A stretch of 64,000 nt of DNA from Ecdyonurus torrentis (lineage: Eukaryota > Arthropoda > Insecta > Ephemeroptera > Heptageniidae). The translations under genes and the position numbers were made by a program. The notes under the pieces were generated by a model that did not search any database, had not been told where the DNA came from, and worked only from the letters and a program-made list of their open reading frames with translations. Positions 10,971 to 24,745 of the stretch are shown piece after piece; within the stretch, counting starts at the first letter, position 1, and the number at the start of each line of letters is the position of its first letter. Location: the NCBI GenBank assembly GCA_949318235.1, contig CASGGR010000054.1, forward strand, positions 186,001-250,000, given 5' to 3'.

Positions 10971-13921
10971 ATGAAACAAAGTTTCTATTTCAAGAACCAA
11001 ATGTTATTGAATGATAAAAATCATACTTTTTACACGATTAAAACTAGTTTTGATGATTTCTCAGAAATTAAGAATGCTACAGACATCAAATTCGACTCAA
11101 AACATAGCTTTTTCAATTCTCTACAAAAAAGATGTCTTGAACTTTTTTGCTCCGACGCATACTTTTTGGGTTATTGACAATTTTAGTTTTCACTCATCAT
11201 GTAGCCAAACCGAGTCATGAAACAAAGTTTCTATTTCAAGAACCAAATGTTATTGAATGATAAAAATCATACTTTTTACACGATTAAAACTAGTTTTGAT
11301 GATTTCTCAGAAACTAAGAATGCTACAGACATCAAATTCAACTCAAAACATAGCTTTTTTAATTCTCTACAAAAAAGATGTCTTGAACTTTTTTGCTCCG
11401 ACGCATACTTTTTGGGTTATTGACAATTTTAGTTTTCACTCATCATGTAGCCAAACCAAGTCATGAAACAAAGTTTCTATTTCAAGAACCAAATGTTATT
11501 GAATGATAAAAATCATACTTTTTACACGATTAAAACTAGTTTTGATGATTTCTCAAAAACTAAGAATGCTACAGACTTACTATTGAAGTCAAAACATAGC
11601 TTTTCAATTCTCTACAAAAAAGATGTCTTGAACTTTTTTGCTCCGACGCATACTTTTTGGGTTATTGACAATTTAAGTTTTCACTCATCATGTAGCCAAA
11701 CCAAGTCATGAAACAAAGTTTCTATTTCATGAACCAAATGTTATTGAATAATAAAAATCATACTTTTTACACGATTAAAACTAGTTGTGATGATTTCTCA
11801 AAAACTAAGAATGCTACAGACTTCAAATTCAACTCAAAACATAGCTTTTTCAATTCTCTACAAAAAAGATGTCTTGAACTTTTTTGCTCCGACGCATACT
11901 TTTTGGGTTATTGACAATTTTAGTTTTCACTCATTATGTAGCCAAACCAAGTCATGAAACAAAGTTTCTATTTCAAGAACCAAATGTTATTGAATGATAA
12001 AAATCATACTTTTTACACGATTAAAACTAGTTGTGATGATTTCTCAAAAACTAAGAATGCTACAGACTTACTATTTTACTCAAAACATAGCTTTTTCAAT
12101 TCTCTACAAAAAAGATGTCTTCAACTTTTTTGCTCCGACGCATACTTTTTGGGTTATTGACAATTATAGTTTTCACTCATCATGTAGCCAAACCAAGTCA
12201 TGAAACAAAGTTTCTATTTCAAGAACCAAATGTTATTGAATGATAAAAATCATACTTTTTACACGATTAAAACTAGTTTTGATGATTTCTCAAAAACTAA
12301 GAATGCTACAGACTTACTATTGAAGTCAAAACATAGCTTTTTCAATTCTCTACAAAAAAGATGTCTTGAACTTTTTTGCTCCGACGCATACTTTTTGGGT
12401 TATTGACAATTTAAGTTTTCACTCATCATGTAGCCAAACCAAGTCATGAAACAAAGTTTCTATTTCAAGAACCAAATGTTATTGAATGATAAAAATCATA
12501 CTTTTTACACGATTAAAACTAGTTGTGATGATTTCTCAAAAACTAAGAATGCTACAGACATCAAATTCAACTCAAAACATAGCTTTTTTAATTCTCTACA
12601 AAAAAGATGTCTTGAACTTTTTTGCTCCGACGCATACTTTTTGGGTTATTGACAATTTTAGTTTTCACTCATCATGTAGCCAAACCAAGTCATGAAACAA
12701 AGTTTCTATTTCAAGAAACAAATGTTATTGAATGATAAAAATCATACTTTTTACACGATTAAAACTAGTTTTGATGATTTCTCAAAAACTAAGAATGCTA
12801 CAGACTTACTATTGAAGTCAAAACATAGCTTTTTCAATTCTCTACAAAAAAGATGTCTTGAACTTTTTTGCTCCGACGCATACTTTTTGGGTTATTGACA
12901 ATTTAAGTTTTCACTCATCATGTAGCCAAACCAAGTCATGAAACAAAGTTTCTATTTCATGAACCAAATGTTATTGAATAATAAAAATCATACTTTTTAC
13001 ACGATTAAAACTAGTTGTGATGATTTCTCAAAAACTAAGAATGCTACAGACTTCAAATTCAACTCAAAACATAGCTTTTTCAATTCTCTACAAAAAAGAT
13101 GTCTTGAACTTTTTTGCTCCGACGCATACTTTTTGGGTTATTGACAATTTTAGTTTTCACTCATTATGTAGCCAAACCAAGTCATGAAACAAAGTTTCTA
13201 TTTCAAGAACCAAATGTTATTGAATGATAAAAATCATACTTTTTACACGATTAAAACTAGTTGTGATGATTTCTCAAAAACTAAGAATGCTACAGACTTA
13301 CTATTTTACTCAAAACATAGCTTTTTCAATTCTCTACAAAAAAGATGTCTTCAACTTTTTTGCTCCGACGCATACTTTTTGGGTTATTGACAATTATAGT
13401 TTTCACTCATCATGTAGCCAAACCAAGTCATGAAACAAAGTTTCTATTTCAAGAACCAAATGTTATTGAATGATAAAAATCATACTTTTTACACGATTAA
13501 AACTAGTTTTGATGATTTCTCAAAAACTAAGAATGCTACAGACTTACTATTGAAGTCAAAACATAGCTTTTTCAATTCTCTACAAAAAAGATGTCTTGAA
13601 CTTTTTTGCTCCGACGCATACTTTTTGGGTTATTGACAATTTAAGTTTTCACTCATCATGTAGCCAAACCAAGTCATGAAACAAAGTTTCTATTTCAAGA
13701 ACCAAATGTTATTGAATGATAAAAATCATACTTTTTACACGATTAAAACTAGTTGTTATGATTTCTCAAAAACTAAGAATGCTACAGACATCAAATTCAA
13801 CTCAAAACATAGCTTTTTCAATTCTCTACAAAAAAGATGTCTTGAACTTTTTTGCTCCGACGCATACTTTTTGGGTTATTGACAATTTTAGTTTTCACTC
13901 ATCATGTAGCCAAACCAAGTC
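9249..13921 (+). repeat. Higher-order unit 3, 19 monomers, zone transition
   Basis: Order: tC tD tE tF tG tE tL tM tI tA tN tP tA tB tA tN tP tA tB. The first seven monomers copy unit 2. From 10971 the unit departs through tM and tI, then the 245-bp tA at 11463, and enters the tN/tP composition that marks zone 2. The last tB (13676) has T82 (gttatg), shared only with the tB at 15398. The tA at 12692 has a private aagaaacaaatg. Confidence 0.88.
11463..11707 (+). repeat. The only 245-bp monomer (1-bp deletion)
   Basis: In this tA copy the T-run after 'catagc' has four T at 11601-11604 where other tA copies have five. It is the only change of monomer length I found among 259 copies, so all later junctions are shifted by one base. 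It lies at the switch from zone 1 to zone 2 types. Confidence 0.95.
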
Positions 13922-16381
13922 ATGAAACAAAGTTTCTATTTCAAGAACCAAATGTTATTGAATGATAAAAATCATACTTTTTACACGATTAAAACTAGTT
14001 TTGATGATTTCTCAAAAACTAAGAATGCTACAGACTTATATTTTACTCAAAACATAGCTTTTTCAATTCTCTACAAAAAATAATGTCTTGAACTTTTTTG
14101 CTCCGACGCATACTTTTTGGGTTATTGACAGTTTAAGTTTTCACTCATTATGTAGCCAAACCAAGTCATGAAACAAAGTTTCTATTTCAAGAACCAAATG
14201 TTATTGAATGATAAAAATCATACTTTTTACACGATTAAAACTAGTTGTGATGATTTCTCAAAAACTAAGAATGCTACAGACATCAAATTCAACTCAAAAC
14301 ATAGCTTTTTCAATTCTCTACAAAAAAGATGTCTTCAACTTTTTTGCTCCGACGCATACTTTTTGGGTTATTGACAATTATAGTTTTCACTCATCATGTA
14401 GCCAAACCAAGTCATGAAACAAAGTTTCTATTTCAAGAACCAAATGTTATTGAATGATAAAAATCATACTTTTTACACGATTAAAACTAGTTTTGATGAT
14501 TTCTCAAAAACTAAGAATGCTACAGACTTACTATTGGAGTCAAAACATAGCTATTTCAATTCTCTACAAAAAAGATGTCTTGAACTTTTTTGCTCCGACG
14601 CATACTTTTTGGGTTATTGACAATTTAAGTTTTCACTCATCATGTAGCCAAACCAAGTCATGAAACAAAGTTTCTATTTCATGAACCAAATGTTATTGAA
14701 TAATAAAAATCATACTTTTTACACGATTAAAACTAGTTGTGATGATTTCTCAAAAACTAAGAATGCTACAGACTTCAAATTCAACTCAAAACATAGCTTT
14801 TTCAATTCTCTACAAAAAAGATGTCTTGAACTTTTTTGCTCCGACGCATACTTTTTGGGTTATTGACAATTTTAGTTTTCACTCATTATGTAGCCAAACC
14901 AAGTCATGAAACAAAGTTTCTATTTCAAGAACCAAATGTTATTGAATGATAAAAATCATACTTTTTACACGATTAAAACTAGTTGTGATGATTTCTCAAA
15001 AACTAAGAATGCTACAGACTTACTATTTTACTCAAAACATAGCTTTTTCAATTCTCTACAAAAAAGATGTCTTCAACTTTTTTGCTCCGACGCATACTTT
15101 TTGGGTTATTGACAATTATAGTTTTCACTCATCATGTAGCCAAACCAAGTCATGAAACAAAGTTTCTATTTCAAGAACCAAATGTTATTGAATGATAAAA
15201 ATCATACTTTTTACACGATTAAAACTAGTTTTGATGATTTCTCAAAAACTAAGAATGCTACAGACTTACTATTGAAGTCAAAACATAGCTTTTTCAATTC
15301 TCTACAAAAAAGATGTCTTGAACTTTTTTGCTCCGACGCATACTTTTTGGGTTATTGACAATTTAAGTTTTCACTCATCATGTAGCCAAACCAAGTCATG
15401 AAACAAAGTTTCTATTTCAAGAACCAAATGTTATTGAATGATAAAAATCATACTTTTTACACGATTAAAACTAGTTGTTATGATTTCTCAAAAACTAAGA
15501 ATGCTACAGACATCAAATTCAACTCAAAACATAGCTTTTTCAATTCTCTACAAAAAAGATGTCTTGAACTTTTTTGCTCCGACGCATACTTTTTGGGTTA
15601 TTGACAATTTTAGTTTTCACTCATCATGTAGCCAAACCAAGTCATGAAACAAAGTTTCTATTTCAAGAACCAAATGTTATTGAATGATAAAAATCATACT
15701 TTTTACACGATTAAAACTAGTTTTGATGATTTCTCAAAAACTAAGAATGCTACAGACTTATATTTTACTCAAAACATAGCTTTTTCAATTCTCTACAAAA
15801 AATAATGTCTTGAACTTTTTTGCTCCGACGCATACTTTTTGGGTTATTGACAGTTTAAGTTTTCACTCATTATGTAGCCAAACCAAGTCATGAAACAAAG
15901 TTTCTATTTCAAGAACCAAATGTTATTGAATGATAAAAATCATACTTTTTACACGATTAAAACTAGTTGTGATGATTTCTCAAAAACTAAGAATGCTACA
16001 GACATCAAATTCAACTCAAAACATAGCTTTTTCAATTCTCTACAAAAAAGATGTCTTCAACTTTTTTGCTCCGACGCATACTTTTTGGGTTATTGACAAT
16101 TATAGTTTTCACTCATCATGTAGCCAAACCAAGTCATGAAACAAAGTTTCTATTTCAAGAACCAAATGTTATTGAATGATAAAAATCATACTTTTTACAC
16201 GATTAAAACTAGTTTTGATGATTTCTCAAAAACTAAGAATGCTACAGACTTACTATTGGAGTCAAAACATAGCTATTTCAATTCTCTACAAAAAAGATGT
16301 CTTGAACTTTTTTGCTCCGACGCATACTTTTTGGGTTATTGACAATTTAAGTTTTCACTCATCATGTAGCCAAACCAAGTC
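12938..16381 (+). repeat. Tandem duplication of a 7-monomer block (2 x 1,722 bp)
   Basis: The order tN tP tA tB tC tD tE fills 12938-14659 and again 14660-16381. Both tB copies (13676 and 15398) carry the T82 change, gttatg, found nowhere else in the window. That shows copying after this mutation arose. Confidence 0.92.
13922..15643 (+). repeat. Higher-order unit 4, 7 monomers
   Basis: Order: tC tD tE tN tP tA tB. It has lost the T129 marker of zone-1 tD copies. Together with the preceding tN tP tA tB, it forms one phase of a 7-monomer tandem duplication. Confidence 0.9.
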
Positions 16382-17857
16382 ATGAAACAAAGTTTCTATT
16401 TCAAGAACCAAATGTTATTGAATGATAAAAATCATACTTTTTACACGATTAAAACTAGTTTTGATGATTTCTTAAAAACTAAGAATGCTACAGACTTACT
16501 ATTGAAGTCAAAACATAGCTTTTTCAATTCTCTACAAAAAAGCTGTCTTGAACTTTTTTGCTCCGACGCATACTTTTTGGGTTATTGACAATTTAAGTTT
16601 TTACTCATCATGTAGCCAAACCAAGTCATGAAACAAAGTTTCTATTTCAAGAACCAAATGTTATTGAATGATAAAAATCATACTTTTTACACGATTAAAA
16701 CTAGTTTTGATGATTTCTCAAAAACTAAGAATGCTACAGACTTACTATTGAAGTCAAAACATAGCTTTTTCAATTCTCTACAAAAAAGATGTCTTGAACT
16801 TTTTTGCTCCGACGCATACTTTTTGGGTTATTGACAATTTAAGTTTTCACTCATCATGTAGCCAAACCAAGTCATGAAACAAAGTTTCTATTTCATGAAC
16901 CAAATGTTATTGAATAATAAAAATCATACTTTTTACACGATTAAAACTAGTTGTGATGATTTCTCAAAAACTAAGAATGCTACAGACTTCAAATTCAACT
17001 CAAAACATAGCTTTTTCAATTCTCTACAAAAAAGATGTCTTGAACTTTTTTGCTCCGACGCATACTTTTTGGGTTATTGACAATTTTAGTTTTCACTCAT
17101 TATGTAGCCAAACCAAGTCATGAAACAAAGTTTCTATTTCAAGAACCAAATGTTATTGAATGATAAAAATCATACTTTTTACACGATTAAAACTAGTTGT
17201 GATGATTTCTCAAAAACTAAGAATGCTACAGACTTACTATTTTACTCAAAACATAGCTTTTTCAATTCTCTACAAAAAAGATGTCTTCAACTTTTTTGCT
17301 CCGACGCATACTTTTTGGGTTATTGACAATTATAGTTTTCACTCATCATGTAGCCAAACCAAGTCATGAAACAAAGTTTCTATTTCAAGAACCAAATGTT
17401 ATTGAATGATAAAAATCATACTTTTTACACGATTAAAACTAGTTTTGATGATTTCTCAAAAACTAAGAATGCTACAGACTTACTATTGAAGTCAAAACAT
17501 AGCTTTTTCAATTCTCTACAAAAAAGATGTCTTGAACTTTTTTGCTCCGACGCATACTTTTTGGGTTATTGACAATTTAAGTTTTCACTCATCATGTAGC
17601 CAAACCAAGTCATGAAACAAAGTTTCTATTTCAAGAACCAAATGTTATTGAATGATAAAAATCATACTTTTTACACGATTAAAACTAGTTGTGATGATTT
17701 CTCAAAAACTAAGAATGCTACAGACATCAAATTCAACTCAAAACATAGCTTTTTCAATTCTCTACAAAAAAGATGTCTTGAACTTTTTTGCTCCGACGCA
17801 TACTTTTTGGGTTATTGACAATTTTAGTTTTCACTCATCATGTAGCCAAACCAAGTC
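15644..17857 (+). repeat. Higher-order unit 5, 9 monomers
   Basis: Order: tC tD tE tF tA tN tP tA tB. It equals unit 4 with tF tA inserted after tE, or unit 4 is this unit with those two monomers deleted. It holds the last tN copy in the window (16874). Confidence 0.9.
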
Positions 17858-20800
17858 ATGAAACAAAGTGTCTATTTCAAGAACCAAATGTTATTGAATG
17901 ATAAAAATCATACTTTTTACACGATTAAAACTAGTTTTGATGATTTCTCAAAAACTAAGAATGCTACAGACTTATATTTTACTCAAAACATAGCTTTTTC
18001 AATTCTCTACAAAAAATAATGTCTTGAACTTTTTTGCTCCGACGCATACTTTTTGGGTTATTGACAGTTTAAGTTTTCACTCATTATGTAGCCAAACCAA
18101 GTCATGAAACAAAGTTTCTATTTCAAGAACCAAATGTTATTGAATGATAAAAATCATACTTTTTACACGATTAAAACTAGTTGTGATGATTTCTCAAAAA
18201 CTAAGAATGCTACAGACATCAAATTCAACTCAAAACATAGCTTTTTCAATTCTCTACAAAAAAGATGTCTTCAACTTTTTTGCTCCGACGCATACTTTTT
18301 GGGTTATTGACAATTATAGTTTTCACTCATCATGTAGCCAAACCAAGTCATGAAACAAAGTTTCTATTTCAAGAACCAAATGTTATTGAATGATAAAAAT
18401 CATACTTTTTACACGATTAAAACTAGTTTTGATGATTTCTCAAAAACTAAGAATGCTACAGACTTACTATTGGAGTCAAAACATAGCTATTTCAATTCTC
18501 TACAAAAAAGATGTCTTGAACTTTTTTGCTCCGACGCATACTTTTTGGGTTATTGACAATTTAAGTTTTCACTCATCATGTAGCCAAACCAAGTCATGAA
18601 ACAAAGTTTCTATTTCAAGAACCAAATGTTATTGAATGATAAAAATCATACTTTTTACACGATTAAAACTAGTTTTGATGATTTCTTAAAAACTAAGAAT
18701 GCTACAGACTTACTATTGAAGTCAAAACATAGCTTTTTCAATTCTCTACAAAAAAGCTGTCTTGAACTTTTTTGCTCCGACGCATACTTTTTGGGTTATT
18801 GACAATTTAAGTTTTTACTCATCATGTAGCCAAACCAAGTCATGAAACAAAGTTTCTATTTCAAGAACCAAATGTTATTGAATGATAAAAATCATACTTT
18901 TTACACGATTAAAACTAGTTTTGATGATTTCTCAAAAACTAAGAATGCTACAGACTTACTATTGAAGTCAAAACATAGCTTTTTCAATTCTCTACAAAAA
19001 AGATGTCTTGAACTTTTTTGCTCCGACGCATACTTTTTGGGTTATTGACAATTTTAGTTTTCACTCATTATGTAGCCAAACCAAGTCATGAAACAAAGTT
19101 TCTATTTCAAGAACCAAATGTTATTGAATGATAAAAATCATACTTTTTACACGATTAAAACTAGTTGTGATGATTTCTCAAAAACTAAGAATGCTACAGA
19201 CTTACTATTTTACTCAAAACATAGCTTTTTCAATTCTCTACAAAAAAGATGTCTTCAACTTTTTTGCTCCGACGCATACTTTTTGGGTTATTGACAATTA
19301 TAGTTTTCACTCATCATGTAGCCAAACCAAGTCATGAAACAAAGTTTCTATTTCAAGAACCAAATGTTATTGAATGATAAAAATCATACTTTTTACACGA
19401 TTAAAACTAGTTTTGATGATTTCTCAAAAACTAAGAATGCTACAGACTTACTATTGAAGTCAAAACATAGCTTTTTCAATTCTCTACAAAAAAGATGTCT
19501 TGAACTTTTTTGCTCCGACGCATACTTTTTGGGTTATTGACAATTTAAGTTTTCACTCATCATGTAGCCAAACCAAGTCATGAAACAAAGTTTCTATTTC
19601 AAGAACCAAATGTTATTGAATGATAAAAATCATACTTTTTACACGATTAAAACTAGTTGTGATGATTTCTCAAAAACTAAGAATGCTACAGACATCAAAT
19701 TCAACTCAAAACATAGCTTTTTCAATTCTCTACAAAAAAGATGTCTTGAACTTTTTTGCTCCGACGCATACTTTTTGGGTTATTGACAATTTTAGTTTTC
19801 ACTCATCATGTAGCCAAACCAAGTCATGAAACAAAGTTTCTATTTCAAGAACCAAATGTTATTGAATGATAAAAATCATACTTTTTACACGATTAAAACT
19901 AGTTGTGATGATTTCTCAAAAACTAAGAATGCTACAGACATCAAATTCAACTCAAAACATAGCTTTTTCAATTCTCTACAAAAAAGATGTCTTGAACTTT
20001 TTTGCTCCGACGCATACTTTTTGGGTTATTGACAATTTTAGTTTTCACTCATCATGTAGCCAAACCAAGTCATGAAACAAAGTTTCTATTTCAAGAACCA
20101 AATGTTATAGAATGATAAAAATCATACTTTTTACACGATTAAAACTAGTTTTGATGATTTCTCAAAAACTAAGAATGCTACAGACTTACTATTGGAGTCA
20201 AAACATAGCTATTTCAATTCTCTACAAAAAAGATGTCTTGAACTTTTTTGCTCCGACGCATACTTTTTGGGTTATTGACAATTTAAGTTTTCACTCATCA
20301 TGTAGCCAAACCAAGTCATGAAACAAAGTTTCTATTTCAAGAACCAAATGTTATTGAATGATAAAAATCATACTTTTTACACGATTAAAACTAGTTTTGA
20401 TGATTTCTTAAAAACTAAGAATGCTACAGACTTACTATTGAAGTCAAAACATAGCTTTTTCAATTCTCTACAAAAAAGCTGTCTTGAACTTTTTTGCTCC
20501 GACGCATACTTTTTGGGTTATTGACAATTTAAGTTTTTACTCATCATGTAGCCAAACCAAGTCATGAAACAAAGTTTCTATTTCAAGAACCAAATGTTAT
20601 TGAATGATAAAAATCATACTTTTTACACGATTAAAACTAGTTTTGATGATTTCTCAAAAACTAAGAATGCTACAGACTTACTATTGAAGTCAAAACATAG
20701 CTTTTTCAATTCTCTACAAAAAAGATGTCTTGAACTTTTTTGCTCCGACGCATACTTTTTGGGTTATTGACAATTTTAGTTTTCACTCATTATGTAGCCA

Positions 20801-21793
20801 AACCAAGTCATGAAACAAAGTTTCTATTTCAAGAACCAAATGTTATTGAATGATAAAAATCATACTTTTTACACGATTAAAACTAGTTGTGATGATTTCT
20901 CAAAAACTAAGAATGCTACAGACTTACTATTTTACTCAAAACATAGCTTTTTCAATTCTCTACAAAAAAGATGTCTTCAACTTTTTTGCTCCGACGCATA
21001 CTTTTTGGGTTATTGACAATTATAGTTTTCACTCATCATGTAGCCAAACCAAGTCATGAAACAAAGTTTCTATTTCAAGAACCAAATGTTATTGAATGAT
21101 AAAAATCATACTTTTTACACGATTAAAACTAGTTTTGATGATTTCTCAAAAACTAAGAATGCTACAGACTTACTATTGAAGTCAAAACATAGCTTTTTCA
21201 ATTCTCTACAAAAAAGATGTCTTGAACTTTTTTGCTCCGACGCATACTTTTTGGGTTATTGACAATTTAAGTTTTCACTCATTATGTAGCCAAACCAAGT
21301 CATGAAACAAAGTTTCTATTTCAAGAACCAAATGTTATTGAATGATAAAAATCATACTTTTTACACGATTAAAACTAGTTTTGATGATTTCTCAGAAACT
21401 AAGAATGCTACAGACATCAAATTCAACTCAAAACATAGCTTTTTCAATTCTCTACAAAAAAGATGTCTTGAACTTTTTTGCTCCGACGCATACTTTTTGG
21501 GTTATTGACAATTTTAGTTTTCACTCATCATGTAGCCAAACCAAGTCATGAAACAAAGTTTCTATTTCAAGAACCAAATGTTATTGAATGATAAAAATCA
21601 TACTTTTTACACGATTAAAACTAGTTGTGATGATTTCTCAAAAACTAAGAATGCTACAGACATCAAATTCAACTCAAAACATAGCTTTTTCAATTCTCTA
21701 CAAAAAAGATGTCTTGAACTTTTTTGCTCCGACGCATACTTTTTGGGTTATTGACAATTTTAGTTTTCACTCATCATGTAGCCAAACCAAGTC
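17858..21793 (+). repeat. Higher-order unit 6, 16 monomers
   Basis: Order: tC tD tE tF tA tP tA tB tB tE tF tA tP tA tI tB. It contains two seven-monomer phases (18596-20317 and 20318-22039, the second running into unit 7). At the join, tB at 19826 runs straight into tE at 20072, so the expected tC tD pair is missing. The leading tC has G13 (17870), shared only with the tC at 24746. The tE at 20072 has a private A at 20109. Confidence 0.88.
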
Positions 21794-23515
21794 ATGAAAC
21801 AAAGTTTCTATTTCAAGAACCAAATGTTATTGAATGATAAAAATCATACTTTTTACACGATTAAAACTAGTTTTGATGATTTCTCAAAAACTAAGAATGC
21901 TACAGACTTATATTTTACTCAAAACATAGCTTTTTCAATTCTCTACAAAAAATAATGTCTTGAACTTTTTTGCTCCGACGCATACTTTTTGGGTTATTGA
22001 CAGTTTAAGTTTTCACTCATTATGTAGCCAAACCAAGTCATGAAACAAAGTTTCTATTTCAAGAACCAAATGTTATTGAATGATAAAAATCATACTTTTT
22101 ACACGATTAAAACTAGTTGTGATGATTTCTCAAAAACTAAGAATGCTACAGACATCAAATTCAACTCAAAACATAGCTTTTTCAATTCTCTACAAAAAAG
22201 ATGTCTTCAACTTTTTTGCTCCGACGCATACTTTTTGGGTTATTGACAATTATAGTTTTCACTCATCATGTAGCCAAACCAAGTCATGAAACAAAGTTTC
22301 TATTTCAAGAACCAAATGTTATTGAATGATAAAAATCATACTTTTTACACGATTAAAACTAGTTTTGATGATTTCTCAAAAACTAAGAATGCTACAGACT
22401 TACTATTGGAGTCAAAACATAGCTATTTCAATTCTCTACAAAAAAGATGTCTTGAACTTTTTTGCTCCGACGCATACTTTTTGGGTTATTGACAATTTAA
22501 GTTTTCACTCATCATGTAGCCAAACCAAGTCATGAAACAAAGTTTCTATTTCAAGAACCAAATGTTATTGAATGATAAAAATCATACTTTTTACACGATT
22601 AAAACTAGTTTTGATGATTTCTTAAAAACTAAGAATGCTACAGACTTACTATTGAAGTCAAAACATAGCTTTTTCAATTCTCTACAAAAAAGCTGTCTTG
22701 AACTTTTTTGCTCCGACGCATACTTTTTGGGTTATTGACAATTTAAGTTTTTACTCATCATGTAGCCAAACCAAGTCATGAAACAAAGTTTCTATTTCAA
22801 GAACCAAATGTTATTGAATGATAAAAATCATACTTTTTACACGATTAAAACTAGTTGTGATGATTTCTCAAAAACTAAGAATGCTACAGACTTACTATTT
22901 TACTCAAAACATAGCTTTTTCAATTCTCTACAAAAAAGATGTCTTCAACTTTTTTGCTCCGACGCATACTTTTTGGGTTATTGACAATTATAGTTTTCAC
23001 TCATCATGTAGCCAAACCAAGTCATGAAACAAAGTTTCTATTTCAAGAACCAAATGTTATTGAATGATAAAAATCATACTTTTTACACGATTAAAACTAG
23101 TTGTGATGATTTCTCAAAAACTAAGAATGCTACAGACATCAAATTCAACTCAAAACATAGCTTTTTCAATTCTCTACAAAAAAGATGTCTTGAACTTTTT
23201 TGCTCCGACGCATACTTTTTGGGTTATTGACAATTTTAGTTTTCACTCATCATGTAGCCAAACCAAGTCATGAAACAAAGTTTCTATTTCAAGAACCAAA
23301 TGTTATTGAATGATAAAAATCATACTTTTTACACGATTAAAACTAGTTGTGATGATTTCTCAAAAACTAAGAATGCTACAGACATCAAATTCAACTCAAA
23401 ACATAGCTTTTTCAATTCTCTACAAAAAAGATGTCTTGAACTTTTTTGCTCCGACGCATACTTTTTGGGTTATTGACAATTTTAGTTTTCACTCATCATG
23501 TAGCCAAACCAAGTC
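21794..23515 (+). repeat. Higher-order unit 7, 7 monomers
   Basis: Order: tC tD tE tF tP tB tB. This is the only place where tP (22778) follows a standard tF tail (tttttactcatcatg) and not a tail ending in cattatg. A fresh breakpoint between about 22760 and 22857 is the simplest explanation. Confidence 0.88.
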
Positions 23516-24745
23516 ATGAAACAAAGTTTCTATTTCAAGAACCAAATGTTATTGAATGATAAAAATCATACTTTTTACACGATTAAAACTAGTTTTGATG
23601 ATTTCTCAAAAACTAAGAATGCTACAGACTTATATTTTACTCAAAACATAGCTTTTTCAATTCTCTACAAAAAATAATGTCTTGAACTTTTTTGCTCCGA
23701 CGCATACTTTTTGGGTTATTGACAGTTTAAGTTTTCACTCATTATGTAGCCAAACCAAGTCATGAAACAAAGTTTCTATTTCAAGAACCAAATGTTATTG
23801 AATGATAAAAATCATACTTTTTACACGATTAAAACTAGTTGTGATGATTTCTCAAAAACTAAGAATGCTACAGACATCAAATTCAACTCAAAACATAGCT
23901 TTTTCAATTCTCTACAAAAAAGATGTCTTCAACTTTTTTGCTCCGACGCATACTTTTTGGGTTATTGACAATTATAGTTTTCACTCATCATGTAGCCAAA
24001 CCAAGTCATGAAACAAAGTTTCTATTTCAAGAACCAAATGTTATTGAATGATAAAAATCATACTTTTTACACGATTAAAACTAGTTTTGATGATTTCTCA
24101 AAAACTAAGAATGCTACAGACTTACTATTGGAGTCAAAACATAGCTATTTCAATTCTCTACAAAAAAGATGTCTTGAACTTTTTTGCTCCGACGCATACT
24201 TTTTGGGTTATTGACAATTTAAGTTTTCACTCATCATGTAGCCAAACCAAGTCATGAAACAAAGTTTCTATTTCAAGAACCAAATGTTATTGAATGATAA
24301 AAATCATACTTTTTACACGATTAAAACTAGTTTTGATGATTTCTTAAAAACTAAGAATGCTACAGACTTACTATTGAAGTCAAAACATAGCTTTTTCAAT
24401 TCTCTACAAAAAAGCTGTCTTGAACTTTTTTGCTCCGACGCATACTTTTTGGGTTATTGACAATTTAAGTTTTTACTCATCATGTAGCCAAACCAAGTCA
24501 TGAAACAAAGTTTCTATTTCAAGAACCAAATGTTATTGAATGATAAAAATCATACTTTTTACACGATTAAAACTAGTTTTGATGATTTCTCAAAAACTAA
24601 GAATGCTACAGACATCAAATTCAACTCAAAACATAGCTTTTTCAATTCTCTACAAAAAAGATGTCTTGAACTTTTTTGCTCCGACGCATACTTTTTGGGT
24701 TATTGACAATTTTAGTTTTCACTCATCATGTAGCCAAACCAAGTC
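23516..24745 (+). repeat. Higher-order unit 8, 5 monomers
   Basis: Order: tC tD tE tF tQ. The tQ monomer at 24500 has a tA-like front (T80, A94) and a tB back (block atcaaattcaac, G169, tail caattttag), so it looks like a join between the tA that normally follows tF and the tB that normally precedes tC. That join would remove the intervening monomers and shorten the unit. Confidence 0.88.

Noticed and set aside
11463..11711. 82-codon frame unique to the 245-bp monomer
   Set aside because: The single-base deletion merely fuses the first frame to the second. It is not a new gene.
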